64,000 nt of DNA from Nonomuraea angiospora. GTDB lineage: Bacteria; Actinomycetota; Actinomycetes; Streptosporangiales; Streptosporangiaceae. Both the position numbers and the translations under genes were made by a program. The stretch spans positions 992,001 through 1,056,000 of the forward strand of contig NZ_JADBEK010000001.1 in the NCBI RefSeq assembly GCF_014873145.1, written 5' to 3'. The notes under the pieces are model-generated. The model was not told the DNA's origin. It was given only the letters and a program-made list of their open reading frames with translations, and ran no database searches. Below are positions 16,984 to 27,268 of this stretch, piece after piece (within the stretch, counting starts at the first letter, position 1; each line of letters opens with the position of its first letter).

Positions 16984-19765
16984 TCTGCGTGCTTTGCTGG
17001 AGGACGCGCGGTTGGAGGGTGCGCTGAGTCTGCCTGCTACGGCGTTGGGGCCGTGGTGGGAGCCGGTGAGCGCACTGTGGGCCGGGGACGGCCTGCGGAT
17101 GGAGCGGCTGGACGGCGGCGATCCGGCCCGGCTTGCGGTACGAGGGTTCGCGGCGCTGGCGGACAGGAGTGCGGCGCCCGCGGTGGTGTCGGTGGAGTTC
17201 ACCGCTGCCGATGGTGAGGTGGCCGGTGTCTCGCTGTCGGTGGACGGCGTGGAGCCGGGGATTCCTGCGGCGTGGTTGGCCGGGCGGGTCGGTGCCGTGT
17301 GTGCGCGGCTGCCTGAGAACGCGGTGGTCAGTGGGTTCCGGGTGCGGGCGGGCGCCGACGGGCTCGCGCTGGACGGGTGGGGCCCGGAAGTCCGGCTTGC
17401 CGTGCGCAAGAGCGCCGGTTCGCTTTGTGCCGTGGAGGGCGGCGGCGGGGACGGTGGCCGGTGGCGGGTGGTGTGCTGTGATCGCGACCTGACGGCGGAC
17501 GGCCTCGCGGAGGCGGCGTCGGGGCTGGACGACCTGGTGCCTCGGCTGCCCCAGGGCCTGGCGGCGGGTTCCTGGCTGGTGCTGCCGGGTCCGGCCGTGG
17601 TGCCGGTGCGCGGAGGCCGGCACAACGTTGCGCGTGGTGCGGAGCGCGATGGTCTGGGGCGGGCGTTGCCGGTGAAGCCGCAGCGGCCGCGGCCGCTGCC
17701 GTCGCGGCGGGTGCCGACGGCGGTGGCCGGGCGCGAGGGTTTCACGGTGCTGGCACCGGCCGCGCAGGGGGCGCAGCCGCTCGGGTGGAGCATCGGGACG
17801 CCGGGTGACGGCGAGGGGATCACCGTCTCCTACCGGGTGCCTCCGCTGTCGGTGACGGGAACCTTGACGGCCCTGCCCGCGTCGCCGCCGTACCGCACGG
17901 TGCTGGGCGGGGTGCTGCTGGTGGAGAGCACGCTGGTCACCGGCAGCGCGGTGGGAGCCTACGTCGTGCCCGGTGAGTCCGGGGTGCGGCCGTCGATGTT
18001 CGCTTTCGGCGCGCTCGGCCGTGACAAGGGGATCGGGCCGCCGCCGTTCCAGGTGCGCGGCATCGCGCTGGGAATGGGCTGGAACAGCCGGGTTCGGCAG
18101 CCCACGATCGAGGAGGTGGCCGATTTCCCGTTCGTGGTGGCGTTGGACAACCCGGGGGCGATCGGCGGCGCGGGCGGCGACCCGGTGCAGGTGCTGCGTA
18201 ACCTGACCGGCGGGAACGACCCGTGGGTGCGGCCGGCCGAGGGCGAAGTGTGGGTCGCCGCGGGCCTGGCGTTCAGTTGCTTCGATGTGGTGTTCGGCCG
18301 GGCGCTGGCGATGGTGCAGACCGGGGCGGATCTGACGATCGCGCTGCTGGGCGTGGGAAGTGCGGAGCTGCCCCGCAAGGCGGGCAGGAAGTTCGCGAAG
18401 GCGGAGATCGCCCTGGAGGCGGTGCTGAAGCCGAACGCGGGGGAGATGCGGCTGTCGGCGGCGTTGACACCGGCGTCGTTCGTGATCGACCCCAACTGCA
18501 GGCTGCGCGGCGGGGCGACGCTGGCGGTGTGGTACGGCTCCAGCCCCCAGGCGGGCGACTTCGTCCTGAGCCTGGGCGGCTACCACCCCAACTACAAGCC
18601 GCCGGCGCACTACCCGGTGCCTGCGCGCCTGGGTTTCGACTGGGACCTGACGGGGAGCGTGACCGTCAGCGGCAGCGCCTATTTCGCGGTCACGCCGTCG
18701 GCGGTGATGCTCGGCGGCAGCCTGGATGTGCGGTTCCATTCGGGCATCCTGCGGGCGTGGCTGACCGCGCAGGCGGACGCGCTGATCCAGTGGGAGCCGT
18801 TCGCGTTCGACATCGGCATCAGCGTGCGCATCGGCGTGCAGGCCCGAATCAAGATCATATTTGTGACGCTGACGATCACCATCGAGATCGGGGCGAGCCT
18901 GCGGCTGTACGGGCCCCCGACCGGTGGGGAGGCCACGGTCCACTTGTGGTTCATCGAGTTCACCATCGGTTTCGGGGCCGAGCGCAGCGCCGAGGACGAC
19001 CTCCTGGACTGGGGGGAGTTCACGCGAATGCTGCCGCCGCCTGGCGGGCTGGTGCGTATTCACCCGGGTGCGGGACTGATCAGCGACGAAGGGCGGGTCG
19101 GTGGCGCGGGCGGCGCGTGGCTGGTCTCCTCCGCGGGTTTCGCGTTCACCGTGGACTCCTCGGTGCCGATCACCGAGATGTACGTCGACAGCCTGTCCAC
19201 CTCGCCGGTGCAGCGCGGTGACCGGGTCGGGGTGCGGCCGATGGGCGAGCGGGACCGCACGGCCAAGCAGGTGGTCGCACTGCTGCTGGAGGGGGAGCCG
19301 CTGTCCCTGGGCGGGTGGGGGAGACGGTTCCACCGCTCGGCGGTGCCGCGGTCGCTGTGGGGGACCGGGTCGCCGACTTCGCTGCCGCCGGACGGGGCGC
19401 AACTGATCCGCAACCAACTGACCGGCGTTGAGCTGGCGTCCCCGGCGGCGGACAACGGCGGCAGCACCGGGTACGTCTCGGCCGAGCACCTCAAGTTCGA
19501 TCGGATGGATCCCGGCGTGCTGCCGTTGGACGCGAACGCTCGTCCCACCGGGCCGACTCCGGTGCGGCTGCCCGGAGGGCAGGCGATCGACCGTATCCGC
19601 TCCACCGTCGATGCCGCGCCGCAGCGTTCCGCCCGGGCCGCACTGGTGGCCGCGCTGGCCGCTGCCGGGGTGGAGGTGGGGGCGGTGGATCGAGATCTGC
19701 CCGGATACGCCCGTGCGGCCGAGTCCGCCTTCACCGCGGCTCCGCAGCTCGTCCCCATCGGCTGA
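16967..19765 (+). CDS. Island protein A: large DUF6603-like protein
   Basis: 932 residues with no signal peptide or obvious membrane helix. The middle and C-terminal part (about 280-720) consists of many alternating beta-strands, for example LRGGATLAVWYGSSPQAGDF, LSLGGYHPNYKPPAHYPVPA and FAFDIGISVRIGVQARIKI. It resembles DUF6603-type proteins, a family without known function. The amphipathic strand series at about 590-680 could form a beta-barrel or pore, but this is speculation. GTG 16967 follows GGGGAGGGG. Three further large genes follow almost without gaps, so all products probably act together. Family call by memory of sequence pattern; not verified. Confidence 0.6.
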   Translation: MPTVDDLRALLEDARLEGALSLPATALGPWWEPVSALWAGDGLRMERLDGGDPARLAVRGFAALADRSAAPAVVSVEFTAADGEVAGVSLSVDGVEPGIPAAWLAGRVGAVCARLPENAVVSGFRVRAGADGLALDGWGPEVRLAVRKSAGSLCAVEGGGGDGGRWRVVCCDRDLTADGLAEAASGLDDLVPRLPQGLAAGSWLVLPGPAVVPVRGGRHNVARGAERDGLGRALPVKPQRPRPLPSRRVPTAVAGREGFTVLAPAAQGAQPLGWSIGTPGDGEGITVSYRVPPLSVTGTLTALPASPPYRTVLGGVLLVESTLVTGSAVGAYVVPGESGVRPSMFAFGALGRDKGIGPPPFQVRGIALGMGWNSRVRQPTIEEVADFPFVVALDNPGAIGGAGGDPVQVLRNLTGGNDPWVRPAEGEVWVAAGLAFSCFDVVFGRALAMVQTGADLTIALLGVGSAELPRKAGRKFAKAEIALEAVLKPNAGEMRLSAALTPASFVIDPNCRLRGGATLAVWYGSSPQAGDFVLSLGGYHPNYKPPAHYPVPARLGFDWDLTGSVTVSGSAYFAVTPSAVMLGGSLDVRFHSGILRAWLTAQADALIQWEPFAFDIGISVRIGVQARIKIIFVTLTITIEIGASLRLYGPPTGGEATVHLWFIEFTIGFGAERSAEDDLLDWGEFTRMLPPPGGLVRIHPGAGLISDEGRVGGAGGAWLVSSAGFAFTVDSSVPITEMYVDSLSTSPVQRGDRVGVRPMGERDRTAKQVVALLLEGEPLSLGGWGRRFHRSAVPRSLWGTGSPTSLPPDGAQLIRNQLTGVELASPAADNGGSTGYVSAEHLKFDRMDPGVLPLDANARPTGPTPVRLPGGQAIDRIRSTVDAAPQRSARAALVAALAAAGVEVGAVDRDLPGYARAAESAFTAAPQLVPIG

Positions 19766-19800
19766 CCACCTCACCGGTGGAGAAAGGCTTCACATCGGTC

Positions 19801-21987
19801 ATGAGCAGAATCAGCAGTGTCGAGCACCGGATGCGCCTGTTCGACCATCGCATCCCCGCCTTGTACGCGGGCAGGCACGAGATCCGCGTCGACCAGAGCC
19901 TGGATGCCACCGGGGCGAGCCTGCCCACGCACCGGCAACTGTTCGACGTACGGGAACTGCGGTTCGAGATCGCGGCCACGGACGTGCAGGCGTGCTATCC
20001 GCTGCCAGGGGCCAGCGGCCTCTACAGCCAGGTGCTGCCGCACATCACCCTGGACACGGCGGCGCTGCCGTGGCTGCGGCGCCTGCCGGGGACGGACAGG
20101 GCGACGCCATGGATGGCCCTGCTGGTCTTCCGCGAAGACGAACTCCCGGGAGACCCGCTGGCGACGGGCATGGTCGACGTGCAGACCGTGCGCGGGCTGC
20201 TGGACGGCGCCCTGCCCGGACAGCCGCCGCATATCGCGCCGGAGTACATCTTCGACGACGAATGGGACAGGGCGTGCACGACCATCCGCGTGCCCGGTGA
20301 GCTGTTCTCCGCGATCGCGCCGACGGCGAAGGACATGGCCGCACTGGCCCACCTGCGCGAAGGCGGGCCGCCGGACGCCACGCACAACCGCTCGGGCGAC
20401 GAACCCGAGCCAGAGCTGGACGAGCTGAACGCGGTAGTGGTGGCCAACCGCTTCCCCTCCGTGGACGGCGGCATGCACGTCGTACACCTGCTCTCCTTCG
20501 ACGGATTCGAGCGCTACCTGGACGGCGCGAGCGCCCCGCCGGCCGCGGGGCTGCGGATGGTCTCGCTGTGGTCGTGGACGTTCGAGTCCGCCAATGACAC
20601 CGGGGTCGGCTTCGGTGACCTGGCGCACAACCTCGCCACGGGCCCGGATGCCCGGCCCGACCTGCTGCTGCGCCGACGGGTGCCGGATCCGGCCGGGTCG
20701 GAGCCCGCGCGGCGTGAGGTCGCCGAACGGCTGCGGGCGGGCGCGGCGGCACTCGCGCATGTGCTGGACTCCGGCGAGCGGTCGGTGGCGTTCTACCGCG
20801 GGCCGTTGACCGCGCAGCGCGCGCAGCCGCTGCCCGGCCCCGCCGAGGGGCGTTCCCGGCTGGAGTCCGCGGGTGAGGCGCTGACCTACCTGGAGGAACA
20901 CGGTGTGTTCGACACCGGGTACGCGGCCGCGTTCAGCCTGGGGCGGCAGCTGTGCTTGGGCGATGAGGAGTTCCGTACCGCGCTGATGGAGTTCCGCAAG
21001 GCGGCGCGCGGCGTGGTGCGGCGAGTCGCCGGCCGAAGGGCGCTCGGGCGGTCGGTGACGGCGGGGGAGTTGTCCGGGCGGGCGGCGCGCGAGGCGTTCG
21101 ACCGGCTGCTGACCGCCGAGTCCGGGCGCCGGTTCGGCCAGATGCTGTCCGCTGCGGGGGCGGCGGCCGCCGCCGGGCGGCGCACCCGCCGGGCAGGCGC
21201 CCGATCGGCCGGCGCGTCCAGTCCTGTGGGTGCGGTGCAGTTGCGCGCGGCCGTGGCGCAGGCGGACACGCGGGCGGTGCTGCGCGAAGTGCTCGCGCAG
21301 GAGCTCGAACCGGTCGCGGCGTGGCTGGGGCGGCTGCCGATGCTGGAGACGATCCCGTTCGAGCACCTGGTGCCGGACGAGGCGATGCTGCCGGTCGAGT
21401 CGCTGCGGTTCGCCTACACCGACCCCGGGTGGATACGCGCCGCCGTCGACGGCGCGCTCAGCGTGGGGGTGGGCCATGCCCTGGACGCCGATCTGAACGC
21501 GCTCGCCGCGCAGGTCGCCGAGCCGCCGCCGTGTGTGCTGCTGCTGCGGTCCGACCTGGTGCCGAACTGGCCGAAGATCATCATGACGGCCTTCCGCGGG
21601 GACACCGTGGTCGAGCCGGTGCGGCGCGCGGTGTACGGGCATGACGTGCTGTTGATGCTCTACCCGCAGGTGATCGACTGCTTCACGATGGCCGAGCCGC
21701 CGCAGGGCCTGCATTTCGGGTTCAGCGACATCGGCACCATCGAGCGGCGGAAGATCTCCGGTCCGGACGTGGGCGCGAGGCTGGGCGAGTTCCCCGAGGA
21801 GCCGACCGACGACCGGTTCGCGCGGTTCCTGCGGCCGGGTGGCCACGACGTGCTCAACGTCGACGGCACCGATGATGCGCTGCTGCCCGCCCTCTCGCGC
21901 GCTCACGAGATCGAGCGGCTCACCTCCGCGCAGTTCGCCCTGCAAATGATCAAGGCCCCTCAGTTTCAGGAGTTCTCCCGTCCATGA
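19801..21987 (+). CDS. Island protein B: large protein of unknown function
   Basis: 728 residues from ATG 19801 (GTG 19777 is possible but lacks a ribosome-binding site; GGAGAAAGG lies at 19779-19787). No recognised domain. Features: an N-terminal region rich in aromatic strands (MRLFDHRIPALYAG), a central Ala/Arg-rich helical stretch around 400-470, and LLLRSDLVPNWPKIIMTAF near 590. No signal peptide. Its end overlaps the next start by four bases (ATGA at 21984). Stoichiometric co-expression with proteins A, C and D is likely. Confidence 0.75.
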   Translation: MSRISSVEHRMRLFDHRIPALYAGRHEIRVDQSLDATGASLPTHRQLFDVRELRFEIAATDVQACYPLPGASGLYSQVLPHITLDTAALPWLRRLPGTDRATPWMALLVFREDELPGDPLATGMVDVQTVRGLLDGALPGQPPHIAPEYIFDDEWDRACTTIRVPGELFSAIAPTAKDMAALAHLREGGPPDATHNRSGDEPEPELDELNAVVVANRFPSVDGGMHVVHLLSFDGFERYLDGASAPPAAGLRMVSLWSWTFESANDTGVGFGDLAHNLATGPDARPDLLLRRRVPDPAGSEPARREVAERLRAGAAALAHVLDSGERSVAFYRGPLTAQRAQPLPGPAEGRSRLESAGEALTYLEEHGVFDTGYAAAFSLGRQLCLGDEEFRTALMEFRKAARGVVRRVAGRRALGRSVTAGELSGRAAREAFDRLLTAESGRRFGQMLSAAGAAAAAGRRTRRAGARSAGASSPVGAVQLRAAVAQADTRAVLREVLAQELEPVAAWLGRLPMLETIPFEHLVPDEAMLPVESLRFAYTDPGWIRAAVDGALSVGVGHALDADLNALAAQVAEPPPCVLLLRSDLVPNWPKIIMTAFRGDTVVEPVRRAVYGHDVLLMLYPQVIDCFTMAEPPQGLHFGFSDIGTIERRKISGPDVGARLGEFPEEPTDDRFARFLRPGGHDVLNVDGTDDALLPALSRAHEIERLTSAQFALQMIKAPQFQEFSRP

Positions 21988-24900
21988 ACACGACCGGGCG
22001 TTCGACAGGGCCGGCGATGACCGCGGCCAACACTCTGGTGGTCCCGGTCGAGGTCGCCGCGCTGGCGGTCAACGACCAGACCCGCATCACCGACGGCAGC
22101 TTCATCTGGCAGCGCTGGCAGGCCGACTTCAGCGCCGTGGCCGAGGACAACCTGCCGCCCGAACCGGTGCCGTTCACCTTCGAGGACTGGAGCGACGACC
22201 CCGGCCGGTGCGGGGTTTACCTGCAGTGGCAGCTACCCCAGGCGCTGACCCGTGGCCGGCACGACGAGGCCGAGGGCATCGGCGACTTCCCGCTGGTGCC
22301 CAACCGGTGGCTGGTCGTACGCCGTCTCGGTCTCCAGACGCCACGCACCTGGCTGGTGCACAGCGATTACCTCGGCAGCCGTGACGACGGGCCGGGCGTC
22401 ACCCCCGGCACCGTGTCCTATCTCGACCCGAGCTCCGGACAGGAGCCGAAGGCGACCTTCCTCGGCCGCGCCGTCGAACTCACCCAGGACAACCCCTGGA
22501 GGGAACCGGACGACGCCCGTGAGCCGTTCCTGACCGCGATCGGGTCGGGCCTGCTGACCTTCGCGGCCTTCCAGCCGTACAACCACAACGTGTTCTCGCT
22601 GCACGACCCGCTCGACGATGTCACCAGAGACGCGACGCTGTCCTACCACGTGTCCGGCTGGTACTCCCATCCCGGTGCCGACATCGCCGCCAGAGCCGGC
22701 GAGGAGAGCCTGCACGAGTGGCTGGACCGCCTGCGGTGGAGCGCGCCGACCGCCACCAGCGAGGTGGCGCGCACCCTGTACACCGGCAGCGTGCTCAACC
22801 TGGTGTGGCAGCCGGGTGGGCCTGTGCCGGAGTCGGACTGCCCTGGGCCGGACAACATCGCGGTGTGCGTGGGCAACAGCTCCGCCGAAGCGGTCGCCGC
22901 CCTGCCCGGCGAGGCTGAAGGCGTCCTGGACGCCGAGGACTCGCGGCTGTTCCGCGCTTTCGCGCTGGGCTGCCTCGGCGCGCTGGACCGCGCCGACGGC
23001 GCCGGTGACGGGCTGGTCGCGCAGGCCGCTCACGACACAGGGTTCGGGACCTCCCCGGGAGGCTTCGCCTGGCGCGTGGTCGACCACGACGACGCCGAGG
23101 CCCGCAGCCGTACACTGGCCCAGCACCGCGTACGCGAGCAGCAGGTGGTCGCCGAGCTCAACCGCCTGCAGGCCGAGCACGACGCCGATGTACGCGCCCT
23201 GGCGGGGGAGCGCGACCGCCTGTTCGACCTGTGGTCGCTGTCGCAGGCGGCTCGCCGCCACCCGGACGTCGACGCCATCCTCGACGACGAGCTCGACCCC
23301 GACTTCTCCTCCGGCGCAGCCGGGCGTGCCGCCGCCCTCATCCGCCGCATTCGGACGGCACGCGAGGTTCTGCCCTGGGGCGAGACGCCCGAGGAGCTGG
23401 CGGCCGACGCGGCCGCCTACGCCGACCGGGCCGGGCTGCGCTCCGCATGCGTCCTCGAACGCGTCCCGGCACCACCCTTCCACCACGCCACCGACCCGGT
23501 GGTGGTGCTGCACGGCGCCCACCTCAACGCGCCGCTCACCCGCGGGTCGGCGCTGCCGTGCCGTCCCGCCGACCGGCTGGTCCGGGCCGTCCGTTTGATC
23601 ACCGAGAACGACGTGCGCGCCGAAGTGCGGGCCGTGCCCACCAGCGGCCTGCCGGAACTGCTGCCCGCGGCGCTGACCGAGTTCTTCATCCTCGCCCGCG
23701 CCCGCCCAAGCGGCCCCATCAGCGCCGGGGACACCATCGGCGCCCCGCCCGAATACGGCATCGACCTGTGGCGGCAGCCCTGGCAGCCGCTGTTCCTGAT
23801 GTGGAAGGCCAGCTACACGCCGCTGGCCTACACCGAAGCCGGCCGGCGCCGCTGGCGGTTCGACGGCACCCGCTACATCTGGGACGGCGACGGCGACATC
23901 CCCGACGCGGTCGAGGTCATGGGCCGGCAGATCCTCACCCCCAGCGTGGGGCACGCGCTGGCCGGACAGATCGACGCCCACACCGCGCACCGCACCGACC
24001 TGCCGGACGACCTGGTGCGCGGGCTGCGCGAGACCGTCCGCCGCGAGGACCTGCTGGCGCAGTCCCTGGACGGGTTCGGCGCGATGCTGCGCCAACGCGA
24101 CCCCCGGGCGGGCCGCCGCCCCCCGGCCGGCGTCGAAGCCCTCATCGGCCCCACGGACATTTCCCCGCCCGTCCCCGGCATCCCGCCGAAGTATCCCGGA
24201 CAGGAATGGCAGGACTCGCGCTACCACGAACTGCGTGCCGGGCAACTGGCCTTCACCCGGCTGTCGGTGGTCGACCGGTTCGGCCGCGCGGTCAACCTCA
24301 TCGAGGACGAACGCCACTTCACCCCGGTGCTGCCGGACACGATGATCCCCGAGACCCCCGTCGATGACATCGCCTCCGACCGGCTGATCGAGTTCGGCCC
24401 GCGCCTGCTCCAGCCGGCCCGGCTGCGGTTCGACTTCCTGGCCAGTGACCGCGACGACGACATCGCCGTCACCCCCGGCGCCAACCCGGTATGCGCCTGG
24501 CTGCTCAACAACCGCCTCGACCGCGCCCTGGCCTGCTTCGACCCCGACGGCCGCGCCCTGGGCGAACTGCGGGACGTCCTGGCCCCCGACGGTGACCGCG
24601 CCGTCGCCTGGGCGCCCCTGCCCGGCTCGCACGTACGCGAGCTCGAGCAGCTACGCGAGATGTTGCCGCACACCTACGCGTTCCTCGACGCCATCCGCGG
24701 CCGCGGTCCGGCCGTGCTGGCGTCCGTGCGCGCCACCGTGGACGCGGCACTGACGACGATCGACCCGGACGGCCCCGCCGACGCCGGCCTGGGCTTCCTG
24801 CTCGGCCGTCCCGCCGCCCTGGTCCGCACGCGCCTGGACCTGGAACTGCTCGGTCCGGTACGCACTACCGTCGGCTGGACCCAGGTCGCCGACCCCCCGC

Positions 24901-25535
24901 CCCCCGAGGTGCCCTCCTACGAGTGGTTCGTCCGTCTGGGCGAGCCCGCGCGGACCGACGACGGCCTGATCGGCGTCGTCCTCAACGACGACTACACCCA
25001 CCTGCACACCACGATCGCACCGGTCGGCGACCACGGCGGCTACCTGCGGCCCATCCCCATCGACGGCGAACCGTCCATCACCGTCTCCGTCACCGGCGCC
25101 CCGATCACCGCCACCCTGCTCGTCGACCCGCGGGTGCCCATCCACGCCACCACCGACATCCTGCCCACCGGCACCGTCCACATCCCCCAGGAGTTCACCG
25201 CCACCGCACTGTCGCGCATGGCCGTCGGCTTCCGCGCCGGGCCACTGCTGGCCGCCGAAGCCCGGGGGAGCGCGCTCACGCCCGCCCCCGCCACCGCGAC
25301 CGGCACCTGGACCTGGTCAGAACCCACCGCCGACGGCTGGCGCAACCTGCCCATGACCACCCCCGACCCCACCGCAGCCTCCTTCCACCGGCCGCAGATC
25401 CGCTCCGGCTTCCTCGTCCTGAGCGACGTCCTGAGCGCCGGCCTGAGCGACGTCCCCGCCTTCACCGACAGCACCCCCGATCCCGCAGACGGCCAGGACG
25501 CCGATGGGGGAAACCAGAACGGAGCCGCCCGATGA
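21984..25535 (+). CDS. Island protein C: 1183-residue protein of unknown function
   Basis: A very large soluble protein. The N-terminal third has VPFTFEDWSDDPGRCGVYLQ and LTFAAFQPYNHNVFSLHDPL. A charged coiled-coil-like stretch (about 370-420, with VAELNRLQAEHDADVRALAG) separates it from the rest. Toward the C-terminus NPVCAWLLNNRLDRALACFD and the Pro/Thr-rich end suggest several beta domains. I recognise no enzyme motif. It overlaps both neighbours by ATGA, which indicates translational coupling. Similar large hypothetical proteins occur with DUF6603-type genes as far as I recall, but this needs a search. Confidence 0.75.
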   Translation: MNTTGRSTGPAMTAANTLVVPVEVAALAVNDQTRITDGSFIWQRWQADFSAVAEDNLPPEPVPFTFEDWSDDPGRCGVYLQWQLPQALTRGRHDEAEGIGDFPLVPNRWLVVRRLGLQTPRTWLVHSDYLGSRDDGPGVTPGTVSYLDPSSGQEPKATFLGRAVELTQDNPWREPDDAREPFLTAIGSGLLTFAAFQPYNHNVFSLHDPLDDVTRDATLSYHVSGWYSHPGADIAARAGEESLHEWLDRLRWSAPTATSEVARTLYTGSVLNLVWQPGGPVPESDCPGPDNIAVCVGNSSAEAVAALPGEAEGVLDAEDSRLFRAFALGCLGALDRADGAGDGLVAQAAHDTGFGTSPGGFAWRVVDHDDAEARSRTLAQHRVREQQVVAELNRLQAEHDADVRALAGERDRLFDLWSLSQAARRHPDVDAILDDELDPDFSSGAAGRAAALIRRIRTAREVLPWGETPEELAADAAAYADRAGLRSACVLERVPAPPFHHATDPVVVLHGAHLNAPLTRGSALPCRPADRLVRAVRLITENDVRAEVRAVPTSGLPELLPAALTEFFILARARPSGPISAGDTIGAPPEYGIDLWRQPWQPLFLMWKASYTPLAYTEAGRRRWRFDGTRYIWDGDGDIPDAVEVMGRQILTPSVGHALAGQIDAHTAHRTDLPDDLVRGLRETVRREDLLAQSLDGFGAMLRQRDPRAGRRPPAGVEALIGPTDISPPVPGIPPKYPGQEWQDSRYHELRAGQLAFTRLSVVDRFGRAVNLIEDERHFTPVLPDTMIPETPVDDIASDRLIEFGPRLLQPARLRFDFLASDRDDDIAVTPGANPVCAWLLNNRLDRALACFDPDGRALGELRDVLAPDGDRAVAWAPLPGSHVRELEQLREMLPHTYAFLDAIRGRGPAVLASVRATVDAALTTIDPDGPADAGLGFLLGRPAALVRTRLDLELLGPVRTTVGWTQVADPPPPEVPSYEWFVRLGEPARTDDGLIGVVLNDDYTHLHTTIAPVGDHGGYLRPIPIDGEPSITVSVTGAPITATLLVDPRVPIHATTDILPTGTVHIPQEFTATALSRMAVGFRAGPLLAAEARGSALTPAPATATGTWTWSEPTADGWRNLPMTTPDPTAASFHRPQIRSGFLVLSDVLSAGLSDVPAFTDSTPDPADGQDADGGNQNGAAR

Positions 25536-27211
25536 GCCTGACCGTCTCCCAGTCCGTCGCCTCCACCGACAGCCCCTCGGCCTCCTCCAGCGGTCAGTCC
25601 GGTCTCGTCTACGACCTCAACACCGACCCCGACCCGCTGAGGGTCTCGCCCGCCCAAGGTGCCCTGGAACGCGGCGACATCGTCATCGTCGCCAGCGCCA
25701 TGAACTTCAACCCCATCGACGTCCGCCGCATCACCGTCGGCTTCCCCGTCGGACCGCACGCCCACTCCCTCACCGAGCACCTGGAGCAGATCGAAGCCAC
25801 CCTCAACCAGCAGGGCACGAGCTGGACACCCTCACACGACCCCCAGGAACAGCAGATCGTCTTCACACCCCCCGGCGGCAGCGCGGTCATCGACCCCGGC
25901 AGCGGCGCGACCATCCAACTGCGCAACATCCCCGTCAACCGCGCCGTCGGCACCGTCCCCCTCAACATCACCGTCTCCTGGCGGCGCGGCAACGCCGCCT
26001 GGAAGGACGACATCGATCTGCTCTCCGTCGGCAAGTTCCCGCCCGACTTCCGCCTGTCCAATCTCAAGGCCGCCCCCCTGACCCTCGAACACTCCGGCAG
26101 CGTCACCCTCACCTGGGAGGCCTCCTCAGGCGCCACCTACCGGCTGCTGTACGGGACCGCCGAAGTCGACGTCACCGACGTGCGCACCTACACCGTCAAC
26201 AACCTCCGCCAGACCACCCCGTTCTACCTGCGCGGCATCGCCCAGTCCGGCAACTCCACCGTGGAGCGCACCCTGACCGCGATGGTCACCGTCACCGTCC
26301 CCGACCTGGAGGTCACCAACCTCTACGTGCGCGGCAACCTCAACGCACGCATGATGACCAACATGATGCGCACCAGCTACACCACCGCCGACGGCTGGGG
26401 CCCATCCGTACCGGTCAACCTCCACTCCGGCATCACCATCCCGGGCATGGCCGTGCACAACGACCGCCTGTACTGCGTCCACACCCCCTTGATCGGGGAC
26501 CGCCTGCAATGGTCGGTCTCCAACGACGGCATCGACTGGCGCGCCGGCCAGCCCTTCAACGCCCGCAGCTACGACGCCCCCGCCCTCGCCTCCGCCGGCG
26601 GCCTGCTCCACTGCGTCTACCGCACCCCCGACGACGCCCTGCACCACACCACCTTCAAGGACGAGGTGTGGAGCCCGCCCGTCCCCATCGGCGAACGCCT
26701 CACCACCCACGCCCCCGCCCTGGCCACCATGGTGGACGGCACCACACTCGTATGCGTCTACCGCGGCACCGACGGCATCCTGTACTACATCGTCTATGAC
26801 GGCAGCACCTGGAGCGGAGGAGAAAACCACTACGTACGCAGGGAGCGCAGTATCACCGGTCCTGGCATGACCGCAGGAATCAGGGGCGATCTCAACGTGG
26901 TGTGGTGCACCCACCAGTCGGAAGACGGCGGCTGGTGGCAGAACTACTACCAAGGTGGGTATTCCCCCGGCTGGCCAGGAGCTGGGTACGCCCCTACCGA
27001 GCGCTCCCAGAGCGCCAAGGCGTGCGCGACCTACGACCGCCGCCTCAACCTCGTCCACCGCCGCGAAGACGGCTACTACCTGCAACGCAGCGCGCCCGGC
27101 GGAACCGGCACAGAGGTTCCCATGCAGCGGATGGCCGTCTCCAACCACACCGCCGCAGCCCCCGTTCTCATCACCTACGACAATGCCCTGCACATGTACT
27201 ACATGCGCTGA
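25532..27211 (+). CDS. Island protein D: Fn3-like plus beta-propeller/sialidase-like protein
   Basis: 559 residues from the ATG at 25532 (overlapping the previous stop). The first 170 residues are a Ser/Thr-rich head and a beta-sandwich. The middle (about 175-255) resembles a fibronectin-III fold (SNLKAAPLTLEHSGSVTLTW). The last 290 residues contain Trp/Tyr-rich repeats every 50-60 residues (DRLQWSVSNDGIDWRAGQPF, DALHHTTFKDEVWSPPVPIG, DGILYYIVYDGSTWSGGENH) typical of sialidase-like or lectin beta-propellers. This suggests a ligand- or receptor-binding subunit of the island. There is no signal peptide. Confidence 0.75.
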   Translation: MSLTVSQSVASTDSPSASSSGQSGLVYDLNTDPDPLRVSPAQGALERGDIVIVASAMNFNPIDVRRITVGFPVGPHAHSLTEHLEQIEATLNQQGTSWTPSHDPQEQQIVFTPPGGSAVIDPGSGATIQLRNIPVNRAVGTVPLNITVSWRRGNAAWKDDIDLLSVGKFPPDFRLSNLKAAPLTLEHSGSVTLTWEASSGATYRLLYGTAEVDVTDVRTYTVNNLRQTTPFYLRGIAQSGNSTVERTLTAMVTVTVPDLEVTNLYVRGNLNARMMTNMMRTSYTTADGWGPSVPVNLHSGITIPGMAVHNDRLYCVHTPLIGDRLQWSVSNDGIDWRAGQPFNARSYDAPALASAGGLLHCVYRTPDDALHHTTFKDEVWSPPVPIGERLTTHAPALATMVDGTTLVCVYRGTDGILYYIVYDGSTWSGGENHYVRRERSITGPGMTAGIRGDLNVVWCTHQSEDGGWWQNYYQGGYSPGWPGAGYAPTERSQSAKACATYDRRLNLVHRREDGYYLQRSAPGGTGTEVPMQRMAVSNHTAAAPVLITYDNALHMYYMR

Positions 27212-27268
27212 CCTGCGGCTTCCGGGCCTGTGGGACTGTGCGGCCAACGGCGGAGCTGCAATCCGGTG

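Noticed and set aside
16841..19774. Long minus-strand open frame antisense to island protein A
   Set aside because: Shadow of GC-rich codons; composition is Arg/His/Pro-rich and it lacks a ribosome-binding site, whereas the plus-strand frame continues into coupled genes.
16967..27211. Island as a contractile injection system
   Set aside because: No sheath, tube, baseplate, spike or AAA ATPase motif is visible; only large beta-rich proteins are present.
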